A stretch of 64,000 nt of DNA from Stagonosporopsis chrysanthemi (Eukaryota; Ascomycota; Dothideomycetes; Pleosporales; Didymellaceae): positions 186,001-250,000 of the forward strand of contig JAFISE010000020.1 in the NCBI GenBank assembly GCA_022560025.1. The letters are read 5' to 3'. The position numbers and the translations under genes are program-made. Shown here one piece after another: positions 31,883 to 41,519 of the stretch (position 1 is the stretch's first letter; each line of letters opens with the position of its first letter). Below the pieces are notes generated by a model. That model saw nothing but the letters and a program-made list of their open reading frames with translations, was not told the DNA's origin and ran no database searches.

Positions 31883-32722
31883 ATGTCCACCGTACAGCAG
31901 TTATACTCTCTTGAGGGGCAAACGGCCCTCGTCACAGGAGGTACACGGGGAATTGGCCAGTCCATGGCCATTGCTCTTGCAGAAGCAGGCGCAGACATTC
32001 TGCTTGTACAAGTACGTCAAACACCTCTTCAACCCCACCAACAAGTCCCTAATAAATTCCAGCGCGACGACTCCAACCAGCAAACAAAACAAGTAATTGA
32101 GAAACTAGGCCGCAAAGCAACAATATACACCGCCGACCTGTCCTCCAACGACTCCATCACTCAACTCACCCCCAAGATCCTCGCAGACGGACACCGAATC
32201 CACATCCTGCTCAACTGTGGCGGCATCCAAAAGCGACACCCTGCGCACCAGTTCCCGGACAGCGACTGGAACGCCGTGCTGCAAGTGAACCTCACCAGCG
32301 TCTTCACACTTTGCCGCGACGTCGGCGCGCACATGCTCTCGCAGCCCGCCGACCTCCCTCTGCAGCGCCGCGGCTCCATCATCAACGTCGCCTCGCTGCT
32401 CACGTTCCAGGGCGGCATCACCGTTCCCGCGTACGCCGCGTCCAAGGGCGGCGTCGGCCAGCTCACCAAGGCCCTGAGCAACGAGTGGGCGAGCAAGGGT
32501 ATCAGCGTCAATGCTATTGCGCCGGGGTACATTGCGACGGATATGAATGAGGCGCTGCTCAAGGATGAGAAGCGCGCGGAGAGCATTCTGAGTAGGATTC
32601 CTGCGGGTAGGTGGGGCAGTCCTGAGGATTTCAAGGGCGCGGTGGTGTTTTTGGGAAGTGCGGCGAGTGCGTATGTGTCGGGGGAGGTGCTGACTGTTGA
32701 TGGAGGCTGGATGGGCAGGTAG
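31883..32722 (+). CDS. Short-chain dehydrogenase, KduD/gluconate 5-dehydrogenase-like
   Basis: Two exons, 31883-32011 and 32063-32722, giving 262 aa. Classical SDR: nucleotide motif TGGTRGIG (about 18-25), the NNAG position as LLNCGGI, and a catalytic set Ser154, Tyr167, Lys171 (VASLLTFQGG; YAASKGG). The C-terminus PEDFKGAVVFLGS then YVSGEVLTVDGGW is standard. DILLVQRDDSN across the splice and the overall length match the 2-deoxy-D-gluconate 3-dehydrogenase / 5-keto-D-gluconate reductase branch. In the known fungal D-glucuronate route an SDR reduces 5-keto-D-gluconate to D-gluconate, a job that fits the neighbours here (inference). The 51-nt intron is a multiple of three and lacks a stop, so an unspliced mRNA would still encode a 279-aa protein with 17 residues inserted. 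Confidence 0.9.
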   Translation: MSTVQQLYSLEGQTALVTGGTRGIGQSMAIALAEAGADILLVQVRQTPLQPHQQVPNKFQRDDSNQQTKQVIEKLGRKATIYTADLSSNDSITQLTPKILADGHRIHILLNCGGIQKRHPAHQFPDSDWNAVLQVNLTSVFTLCRDVGAHMLSQPADLPLQRRGSIINVASLLTFQGGITVPAYAASKGGVGQLTKALSNEWASKGISVNAIAPGYIATDMNEALLKDEKRAESILSRIPAGRWGSPEDFKGAVVFLGSAASAYVSGEVLTVDGGWMGR

Positions 32723-32996
32723 AGTTGGTTGTGGTTTGTAGAAGACAATGGCGGTGTTAGTAATTGAATGCATAAATCCCTGCTCTTAGTGTTGAGGAGC
32801 TACACCATATGGACAGGAGGGGATGTTCACAACAAGATAAAGTTTTGTTTTCTGCGCTATAGCTGAGTGACTACTTCTTTATGATTGTACACAGCATGAG
32901 ACAGCAAAATGAGATCAAGTTGGCGTAATATAGATTCATTGAATTCGTGACCTTTTGTCTATCTCGGGTATACTCTCACAACTTGCTCCCAGAAAA

Positions 32997-33989
32997 TCAA
33001 CCAGAAAGGTCAATGCCTCCAGGCTTATCCGCAAAGCCGACATCAACGCCGAAAGGCGGGTAGACGTATCTTGTGGGGCCGTTCTTCTTCTGGACGGCCT
33101 CAAGGTTCTCAATATCGTCCTTGTCCAGCGAGATGAGCTTGCGGTTCTCGTCAATGCGCGACGGTGTGACGGACTTGGCAAGCACGGAGGAGTTGCGAGC
33201 GAGGTGGTAGGAGAGGAGGACGGTGGCAGGAGCGACGTCGTGCTTCTTTGCGACGGCGATGACGCCCTCGTCCTTGAAGAGGGGAGAGCCTGTGCTGCCG
33301 AGCGGGCTGTAGGCGGTGATATGGATGCCCTTCTCCTTGCAGAAATCGACAATCTCCTGCTGGGGCAGGAGAGGGTGGTTCTCGATCTGGTTGGCAGCAG
33401 GCACAATGGAGGCCTGTGCGAGCAGCTTCTCGAGGTACTTGACGGAGTAGTTGGCAACACCGATGGCCTTGACCTTCTCGGGGTTGGTCTGAATAACCTT
33501 CTCGAGGTTCTTCCATGTGTCGATGTGTGTGATAGAGCGGTCGAGATCACGGCTGCCGTCCTCGTGCTTGGGGAAGAGGGGGTGGTTTCCTGAAGGAGTC
33601 AGTATAAGCACACTTCACGGGGCTACTTTGTACTTACCATTGGGGTTCATGGGAACCGGCCAGTGCATGAGGTAAAGGTCGACATAGGGTGTCTTCAGCA
33701 GATCCAAGCTCTTCTGGAGACCCTCCTCAGCGCGGGTGTGGAATGTGCACCAGAGCTTGCTGGTGATGAACAGGTCCTCGCGCTTGACGATGCCACGCGA
33801 GATGACATCCTGAAGAGCCTCACCGACCTCGTCCTCGTTTTGGTAGCAGAAAGCGCAGTCAATGTGCCTGTACCCGCCCTCAATAGCGTGGATCACGGCC
33901 TTCTTAACCTCACCAGGCGCAGACTGCCACGTTCCCAGGCCAAGGGCGGGAATTGTGGCACCGGTGTTAAGGGGGATTGCAGTGTTCAT
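32997..33989 (-). CDS. Aldo-keto reductase, candidate D-glucuronate reductase
   Basis: Two exons on the minus strand, 33989-33638 and 33589-32997, giving 314 aa, the usual AKR size. An upstream in-frame ATG at 34058 would add 23 residues. The catalytic tetrad is present with canonical spacing: Asp44 and Tyr49 in RHIDCAFCYQNE, Lys78 in LFITSKLW, His109 in VDLYLMHWP. The C-terminal half has KAIGVANYSVKYLEKLL, NQIENHPLLPQ, ITAYSPLGS and the NADP-binding SVTPSRIDENRKL. This type reduces aldehydes and aldoses with NADPH; relatives include Gcy1, aldehyde reductase and fungal uronate reductases. It is divergent from myo-inositol oxygenase, whose product is D-glucuronate, so reduction of glucuronate to L-gulonate is a natural proposal. 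Substrate remains inference. Confidence 0.9.
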
Positions 33990-34181
33990 GTCGGGCTGTG
34001 GATTGAGGATAGAATCAGGAGTGGCTTTGAGAATGAACTTCGAAAGAGTGGGATTCATAGCAGTACTCAGTATATGTATCTAATATGGTGGGGTGTAGTA
34101 TGGGGGTCTTCGGCTTCTTCTGGGGGAGCTCAACCGACGTCACCCTGTGATTGATGAGATTAATTCTTCCGAATTCCGATG

Positions 34182-34198
34182 GCGGGGCACTGGCGGGG
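34182..34198 (+). promoter_or_regulatory. Paired GCGGGG sites (candidate CreA repressor sites)
   Basis: Two identical GGCGGGGCA strings stand 11 bp apart in direct orientation. GCGGGG fits the SYGGRG consensus of the carbon catabolite repressor CreA, which often needs paired sites. Catabolic genes on both sides make this plausible; binding is not shown. Confidence 0.4.
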
Positions 34199-34432
34199 CA
34201 ATGTGAGCAGAAACCGACCCTGTTGACACTGGATCAAAGTTGATGCGCGCCGGTGCGGCTTAGGTTACGGAAAAGCCTGCGGAGGCTGAGTTATGCCAAG
34301 TGGCTGTCCTTGCCCTTTTCATATCTATCGGGGAAGTCTCGACCGAAGGATAATCCCAGTCACATGACCGGCCTTTTGCTCAATGTCCGTCATCACGCAG
34401 CGCTCCCGCATGATCAACGGCCGTTCCACAAC

Positions 34433-34446
34433 CGACGCTAGCGTCG
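34433..34446. promoter_or_regulatory. Perfect 14-bp palindrome CGACGCTAGCGTCG
   Basis: The 14 bases equal their own reverse complement. They lie between the AKR and MIOX start codons (about 445 and 540 bp away), a suitable place for a dimeric regulator acting on both genes. No known factor is assigned. Confidence 0.35.
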
Positions 34447-34984
34447 CCGTGTCGAGAAAGCGGCGAGAATTACTTTGTCTGAGCACGAGCTGGCTAGCCC
34501 ACCGCAGACGACGCCTTTGGGGTCCACATACCGCTCGACGATGTGAAAGCTAGCAAAAGCCAGCCAACCAACTATTGCGCATTTCTACGGGAAATCGGTC
34601 AGCTCTGGACTCCAGAACCCCAGATCTCTTGTCTGTGGCAGAAGTGGCGGGCAGAATTTCCCCGCAATCTACATTCAGTCCTCCATTGCGGAGACTTCTC
34701 GTTTCAGTGGACCTGAGATAGAGAGCGAGAAGTCTCTGTCCATAGAGAGGCTGTTTCTGGCCATGGTGAGGCTACTGGACTTAGAAAGCATCCACCGACG
34801 TGGGCTGGGGTAACAGAGGATAAGTATCTTCGCAGCGCGCGTCACCATCTCAGTATCAACAACAACTTCTTTGTGTCCTACAACTTCTACTACGATCTCA
34901 AATTTTACCATCATAACTTGAAGAATATCGGCGAGAGTACACGCCTTACAACCCACATACATACACATACATATATATACCACA

Positions 34985-35965
34985 ATGGCACCAGGCGCCA
35001 TCTTCGAGGAGCCCAATGTGGCCGAGAACTTCAACGACCACCGCGATGGCCTTGCCCTTGAGGCTACATCAGACGCGATCGACGACGTCAATGTCCTCAA
35101 GGCCGCCATGAAGGTCAAGCAGGGCACTGCAACTCAAGAGGAGAAGGACATCTACACACAGTCTCAGTTCGACGCAGAAAAGGACAAGACACAATTCCGT
35201 CAGTACGAGGATGCATGTGACCGGGTCAAGAACTTCTACCGCGAGCAACACGAGAAGCAGACCGTCGCATACAACCTGAAGGCCCGAAACCACTTTCACG
35301 GCAAGACCCGTGCGGAGATGACCATCTGGGAAGCCATGGAGAAGCTCAACACACTCATCGACGAGTCAGACCCCGACACATCCCTCTCACAGATCGACCA
35401 CCTGCTGCAGTCAGCTGAGGCCATCCGCCGCGACGGCAAGCCTCGTTGGTTCCAGCTGGTAGGCCTGATCCACGATCTGGGCAAGCTGCTATTCTTCTAC
35501 GACGCCCAGGGCCAGTGGGACGTAGTCGGTGACACGTTCCCCGTTGGCTGTGCGTTCGACAAGCGAATCATCTATCCGGACACCTTCAAGGGCAACCCGG
35601 ACTTCATCGACCCCGTCTACAGCACCGAACACGGCATCTACGTGCCCGGCTGCGGCCTCGACAACGTCATGCTGTCATGGGGTCACGACGAGTATCTGTA
35701 CCACATCATGAAGGAGCAGTCGACCATCCCCGACGAGGGCCTCGCCATGATCAGGTACCACTCGTTCTACCCCTGGCACAAGGAGAACGCCTACAGGTGG
35801 ATGATGAACGAGAAGGACCACAAGATGCTGGAGGCTGTCAGGGCGTTCAACCCGTATGATCTGTACAGCAAGTCCGATGACATCCCCAAGGTCAGCGAGC
35901 TCAAGGAGTACTACCTTGACATCATCGATGAGTACATCGGCAAGGACAAGAAGATCAAGTGGTAG
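34985..35965 (+). CDS. MIOX: Myo-inositol oxygenase
   Basis: Single exon, 326 aa, with no intron unlike the other four cluster genes except by chance. The enzyme opens the myo-inositol ring with O2 at a di-iron centre to give D-glucuronate, in the cytosol. Family strings are unmistakable: FRQYEDACDRVKNFYREQH, QTVAYNLKARNHF, QLVGLIHDLGKLLFFY (HD metal pair), WDVVGDTFPVGCAFD, GLDNVMLSWGHDEYLYHIM (His ligand), MIRYHSFYPWHKENAYRWMM, and the C-terminal NPYDLYSKSDDIP with KEYYLDIIDEYI. About 30 residues longer than mammalian MIOX, mostly at the N-terminus. The start at 34985 follows ACACAATGG-type context. It shares a promoter region with the AKR gene, consistent with its product being passed to a glucuronate reductase. 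Confidence 0.97.
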   Translation: MAPGAIFEEPNVAENFNDHRDGLALEATSDAIDDVNVLKAAMKVKQGTATQEEKDIYTQSQFDAEKDKTQFRQYEDACDRVKNFYREQHEKQTVAYNLKARNHFHGKTRAEMTIWEAMEKLNTLIDESDPDTSLSQIDHLLQSAEAIRRDGKPRWFQLVGLIHDLGKLLFFYDAQGQWDVVGDTFPVGCAFDKRIIYPDTFKGNPDFIDPVYSTEHGIYVPGCGLDNVMLSWGHDEYLYHIMKEQSTIPDEGLAMIRYHSFYPWHKENAYRWMMNEKDHKMLEAVRAFNPYDLYSKSDDIPKVSELKEYYLDIIDEYIGKDKKIKW

Positions 35966-36500
35966 ATTGTGGAGCTATTTGCATGTGTGTTTTTTCTATT
36001 TTATACTGTTACATAGCGATACGGTGTGCCAAGAGGCCCGTAAATGAATTCCTTATTTTACTTCATCATTAGAACTTTCCACAGCTTATTCGGTGTATAA
36101 TAGTCTTCTACGCAATTCATAGGCGAAGACATTTCGCACTTACACTGTGAAATTCCCACACGGCGTTGGTTACTTGCAACTGTGGGAGGATGTAGGGGAG
36201 ATGAGTTCAAGTCATGTTCCTGAGTATGGTGTTCTGGTCTTATGACGCGAGCTTGCGGTTGTAAGTATTCGAAAACTTGTGAGTGTGGCGGGGCGCCACC
36301 GCTCCCACGTATCGAAGCTCTGGAATACAGAAATAGGGGAGGTACAACGTTGCAAAGGATCATGTTCTCGTGTTCCATGCCACGTTGTCATCATATTTCA
36401 TCTAGCGAGCCTTTGTATATCAACTAGGCGTAACGCGAGTCGTATGCATCATGGACAGTCGTTCTCTCTATTTTCGCCGTCTTTCTTAATCAACAACCGT
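35966..36500. other. Convergent intergenic region, MIOX / LeuRS 3' flanks
   Basis: 535 bp without a supported gene on either strand. Confidence 0.5.
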
Positions 36501-39500
36501 TCACCTAACTGGCAGGCCCTCCACGTTATCGAACGCAAAGCTTGGGCTGCCAGGCTCTGCGCTGCCCGCCTGCGGGGGCAGCTCCTTCCTCTCCTCGCCC
36601 TTGCTTCCATCCTCCTTGACGACGACACCCTCCTTGCCACCATCAGCAACAGAGATGATTTCGACATCGACGCACTTCTGGATCGTCTGCTTGAGACCGG
36701 GGACCATGGAGCGCAGGGTGTCAAGCTCGTTGAAGGCCAGCTCTCGGTTGAGGACGACGTCGGCAGGCTCACCAGCGTCGAGACGGCGCTTCAGAGCGTT
36801 GATGAAAGGCATGGCCTTCTTGGATTCAGACTTGTCGATCTGTTTGCTGAGAGCCTTGATGTCAAGGTTGGGGTAGTTGTCGCGGATCATCTGAATGTAT
36901 CTGGACATAATGTTAGCATGCTGTAAGCGAACATGGTGATGGGTGGTCGTTACTTCTTCTGCCAAGCCGGGAACTCCTGCGCTGCGAAGATGGTGATCTT
37001 CTTCTCCTTCTTGGGGTCAAAGTTCGCAGCCTTGCCCTTGCTGAGACGCTTGACGGCCGCACCCTCGGCAGAGGTGATGTTTGACTGTGTTGTGCGAACG
37101 AAGTCACGAGCAGCAGAGAGGCGCGCATTAGCCTCAGGAACCTTAGGCCACTGCGCCTTCTGAATAGTCTCGTCCTTCTTGAGCACCTCGAGCCAGATAT
37201 GCTCAGCCCAGTGAGAGGCAATGGGGACGATCATCAGAGCCTGAAGTTCGATAAACTTCTTGACAAGGTCCTCGTGCATACCGATACCCGCAGCCTTTGT
37301 GGCCTCGCGGTAGAAGTCACGAGCGGATGTGAAGTCGTGGTAACCAGACTTCAGAGCTGCCTTGTACATTGTGCCCGAGTAGTGACCGAAGGTCTCGGCG
37401 ACGAGTGCGTTCATCTCGTTGTCGAAGAGGTCGTCGAGAAGAACGTGTTCGCTTCCACTCTGACGCTGAATAACGTCGGGGTTCCTGACACGCTCCTTCT
37501 CCTTCGTCTCAGTGTACTTGGACCCATCTATGATTGTGATCTTCTCGCGAACAAGCTCCTCGCACCATTTGCGAAGTTCGTACATCTTCAGAATGTTGGC
37601 GTTGGCGACAGTCTCTTCGAAGTTGGCGTCGTTCATGTCGTCTCCGGCATCCGCGAGAGCCAGACGTGTGGCGTCCGCGCCGAACTTCTCAACAGCTCCA
37701 GCGATGGTGAGGAAGTTACCTGTCGACTTACTCATCTTGTCACCGTTCAGAAGAAGATGCCCGTTGACACGGAAGCTGCGCGGCCAGTTCTCCTGAGGGA
37801 AGATGGCAGTATGAACATAGAGGTTAAAGGTCAAGTGGTTCTGGATCAAATCCTTACCACTGGTACGCATGTCAAGCGGGTACCAGTAGTCGAAGTGTCT
37901 CCTCAACGTCTGCAGAGCCTCCTTCGGGATGTCCGATGTGGGCAGGTTGGTGCGCTCGCGGCGGCCGAAAGCGTAGTCCCAGACATCGTCATTGAACTGC
38001 TCGGGCTTGATGTTCAGCGGACCAGGCTCCTTTCCAAACATGTCCTTGTGCAGGAGGTGAGCGAAGGAGTAGTATGCCTGGTAGATGGTGGAGTCGGAAA
38101 GAGACTCGACCATGACAGCCTCGTCCCAAGGAACCTTCGAGCCAAGACCGTACGAACGTGCGCAGGCCCAGTTACCCAGCCAGTCAACAACGCGCAGGAA
38201 CTGGTTCTTAGCCTCAGGGTAGTAGAGGTTGAGCTCGTTCTCAATGTGAGCGCGAACCTTCTCTGCCCACTCGCCGTCACCGCCGTTCTCCGCGGTGCCA
38301 TAGTTCATATACCACTGATCGAGCAGAGCAGCGACACAGTCGTCACCGCTGCGACTCATGACCTTACCGTCAGGCTCAGCATATGGGAAGGCATCGCCAG
38401 CATCAATAAGCTGCTTGCGGACGAGAGGCTTTGCTTCTTCGACAGACTTGCCCTTCTGCTCACCGTAGACCATTGTACCCTTGTAGAAGCCCTCCTTGTA
38501 GGCCTTGTCCTTCGCTTCTGCAAGCTTGGCGGCGTCCTTGGGTGACTGAATCTTCAGATCTTCGACGAGCTTCTTAGCACAGAGGTTGCCGTAGGTAGGA
38601 GTGTCAATGATGGGAAGGATATCGTCGAACTTGACCCACTCCTTCTGGATGCCGTAGTATTCGGCTTTCTTCGCCAGATCGAAAGATGTGATGTAGTCGT
38701 CGGGCGAGTCGGAAGGAACGCAGGTAACGACCGCGGTACCCTTGGTGTCCTTGACGGTCTCCATAGGCAGAATGTAGACCTCCTTGTGAACTGAGAGAGG
38801 GGCATTGACGGTTGTGCCGACAAGGTCCTTACCCTTGAAGGTCGCGATCTGGTTGATCTTGCCCTCCTCAGGGAAAGTGCCGGGTGTGCCAGGCTGGTAG
38901 CTCATGTTGCGTGCCGCACGCTGACTGCACACGAAGTACTCGTTGTCCTTGACGTGGAACAATCCATATTCGATAGAGGGGCCGACGAAGCACGAGGTTT
39001 GGCCGTACATAGTCTCGGGTCTTAGGGTAGCGGGAACGAAGTATGCGTTGGCGCCCTCGGGGAGCTTTCCGTCGATGATAGCTTTTGCCGAGTCTGACCA
39101 TGTGACTGCCTTCATCTTCAAAGCTGTGTACTCCTGTACGCCAACACCCTCGCCAGATTGCCTGTCATGGTCCATACACGCCTGACCATCCTTGGGACTG
39201 TAGATTGTGTACCTCTTAGCAAAGATGATCTTGCCGAGCTCCTTGAGCTTGCGCATCTGCCATGCTACAAATGAGTCGTAGTACGGGTTAGCGTCTGTGG
39301 TGACGAACTGTCGTCGCCAGTCTATCCTGGCACCGAAGTTTGTAAGATCGCGCTTTGCCAGCGGAGGGAAGAACTGGATCCAATGATACGGGTCGGCGAA
39401 CTTGTGAATCTCCTCAACCGGGATGCCTTGAGCAAGCATAATCTGGAACTGATACTTGGTCTTGATGGTCTTGGCGGCTGCTTTACCCTTGGTAGCCTTG

Positions 39501-40105
39501 AACTTTGTAAGGTCAGTCTTAGCCTCTGCCTGTGTAGGCGCAGGTGGCTCTTGTGGCGCGTCCATGACATCCTCAACAGGGCAGCGCTCAAAATGCTTGC
39601 CAAATTGCTCGACTTCCCTCACAAGCTTGTCTGCGCATGCCTATATAGTCAGCGTCTCTCGCCCGAATTTCAAGTGGATAGTGGGGCTCACTTTGATGGG
39701 CATGCCAGTCACGTGGTAACCGAGTGGGAACAGAGTCCGCTTTCCAGTCATCCTTTGAAAACCAGCGGTGAACTCAACCTTCGACGCAGTGAATCCATGT
39801 CCGGCGTGGAGGGTTCCGTTCATGTACGGGTAGGCGAAGTTACCGAACCATTTTGGGTGCTTTGCGCGTAGGTCTTCCGGGTTGGTGTCGAATGGAACTT
39901 CTTCGAGAGATGGTGCATCCGGCTGGAAAACCCCCTGCTCTTCCCACAATTTTTGATACTTCTTCTCAGCTTCGATCAAGGTGTCCCTCTTCTCTGTGTT
40001 CTCAATCTTGAGCGTCTTGTCCTGGGTTTCCTGCGGCTTGAGCAAGTCGATTGTCGCAGTAACAGCGTCCTTTGGGACGTCCTTTGGGACTGCTGCCTCC
40101 GCCAT
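36501..40105 (-). CDS. CDC60: Leucyl-tRNA synthetase, cytosolic
   Basis: Three exons on the minus strand: 40105-39692, 39640-36954 and 36900-36501, giving 1166 aa. It charges tRNA-Leu. The class I signatures are HAGH at residues 100-103 (YPYMNGTLHAGHGF) and KMSKS near residue 772 (GDKMSKSTGNFLT). FPLGYHVTGMPIKACADKL spans the first splice. The editing (CP1) domain is recognisable by YFVPATLRPETMYGQTSC and GTAVVTCVPSDSPDDY, the latter carrying the threonine-rich and Asp residues used to remove misactivated amino acids. Long eukaryotic form, so cytosolic rather than mitochondrial. The final exon codes for YIQMIRDNYPNLDIKALSKQ and an acidic, Gly/Glu-rich tail. The ATG at 40103-40105 (MAEAAVPKDV) is the only sensible start; it lies 248 bp from the next, divergent gene. 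Confidence 0.97.
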
Positions 40106-40353
40106 ATCTTTGAATGTTTGAAGTGGCAAAAGGGAGCGTGAGAAAGAAGCAGCTTGCTGGATGTGTCAAGGCGGGACACTGAATGACTGGGTAGCGCTTT
40201 GGCCGCCTCTCCAGCAAAAGTGCGATTGCCAAGCCTGGCTAGCGCGAGCCCTGCGCGCCGCTGCGGAGGTTTGTTCGAACATCGAGAATCGAGGACTGCT
40301 GCGCTGCTTTCAAAACCTTACTGTTGCCGATTGTCGCATACACGTCCGACGCC

Positions 40354-40830
40354 ATGTCGGCAATGGGCTTTATCAACCGCCTGCTGGGCAGGAAGCAGAG
40401 CAAGCTCCCGCCCTTCGACTTCTCCCGCAATCGATTCCCCGCAAAGAAGCAATGGCCGCCGAACCTCCGGGAGCTCACTGAGAAGCAACAATTCTACTTC
40501 GAGCGCAAATTTAAGCGCCGCACACGTCTAAAGTCGATCAAGCCACTGTGGAACAAGTGGACCAAGATCGTGCAATGGAGCATGATTAGCTTCATCGTCG
40601 TGCACGGCGTCTTCTTCTACGACTTTGCAGCAGACCCGATGAACCCTACGCCTGGAAAACAGCCGTTTCAAGGACTGCGAGATAAGATGTGGGCGATACT
40701 GGGGAACTTTTATACACAGAGTCCATCTAAGGTCGGCGTGCCAGATCGGGGAGCGCGAAGGGTGGAACCGATGGGCAGCCCCCGGGCTGGCGTGGAGGAG
40801 TTCGACGACGCAAGTCCGAAGGCGGGCTGA
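40354..40830 (+). CDS. Small single-pass membrane protein, unknown
   Basis: Single exon, 158 aa. A short basic N-terminus (MSAMGFINRLLGRKQSKLPP) is followed by FDFSRNRFPAKKQWPPNL, a highly charged helix (QQFYFERKFKRRTRLKSIKP), and one membrane segment at about residues 72-90 (IVQWSMISFIVVHGVFFYDF). The rest is polar. Topology and the basic start suggest a mitochondrial inner membrane protein, but no targeting cleavage motif is clear. I do not recognise a named family. It is divergent from leucyl-tRNA synthetase across 248 bp. Confidence 0.75.
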   Translation: MSAMGFINRLLGRKQSKLPPFDFSRNRFPAKKQWPPNLRELTEKQQFYFERKFKRRTRLKSIKPLWNKWTKIVQWSMISFIVVHGVFFYDFAADPMNPTPGKQPFQGLRDKMWAILGNFYTQSPSKVGVPDRGARRVEPMGSPRAGVEEFDDASPKAG

Positions 40831-41519
40831 AATTGGAATTGGAATTGGAAGACAAGTCTCTGCATGTTAGCGACAGGAGTTTTGGAATGTAACAACAGAT
40901 GTGAGCATACACAATACTGAACATGTTCAGTTAAGGTGCCTTGTAGGGGTGAAATGTTCGGCGAACGAGCCCAAGAGCCAAGGAAGAATATCTGCCGTGA
41001 ATTGTTTGAAGGTGCCGTACTCAGAAAAGAGTTCCAGGGCAAGAGGCTACTCAGAGACCCCGGAATCTAGGCATCCGTAAGGAACAGAGCTCTCTTGGGT
41101 GAGGGTGGTCTTCAGACAAGAGTCGGTCTCACTGCTAGAGTTTTATCAGCCAGGAACGATTTTTGCTCTTCCCTATCTCCTGTACCACGACGGCTACACT
41201 AGCTGCAGCTAGTCGTGCTTGAAGGGGTCTATTGGGAACATCTTCTTGCAGCTCTTAGGTACAATTAGGCTGGTGAGAACAAACAACAAAGGACAACTAT
41301 TTTGCATAGGTGGTACAAGAAGATCAGAAATGGGGTGAAGCTTGTCCATGGCTGATCGGAGCTGGAACCGAGTCACGACGATTAGCTTTGGTCACTACGT
41401 GTTCCTGTACCGCTCAGCGCGCTTACATATCTTATTGCAATCTGATATGTACTCAAAGAAACCCAGAACATCTATTTCGCTGACTATGACTTGGCAATTG
41501 ACTGTACACTCCGCAAAAC
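40831..41519. other. Convergent intergenic region
   Basis: 689 bp between the small membrane protein gene and V-ATPase subunit B, 3' side of both. No gene seen. Confidence 0.5.

Larger units (their letters stand above)
33990..34984. promoter_or_regulatory. Divergent AKR/MIOX promoter region
   Basis: About 1 kb between two oppositely transcribed cluster genes. It contains two GCGGGG hexamers (34182-34187 and 34193-34198, matching CreA SYGGRG) and a perfect 14-bp palindrome at 34433-34446. The MIOX leader at 34955-34984 is a CATACA/TATA-like run ending CACA before the ATG. Confidence 0.45.

Noticed and set aside
37199..38545. 448-codon plus-strand frame opposite leucyl-tRNA synthetase
   Set aside because: Antisense shadow of a strongly conserved gene.
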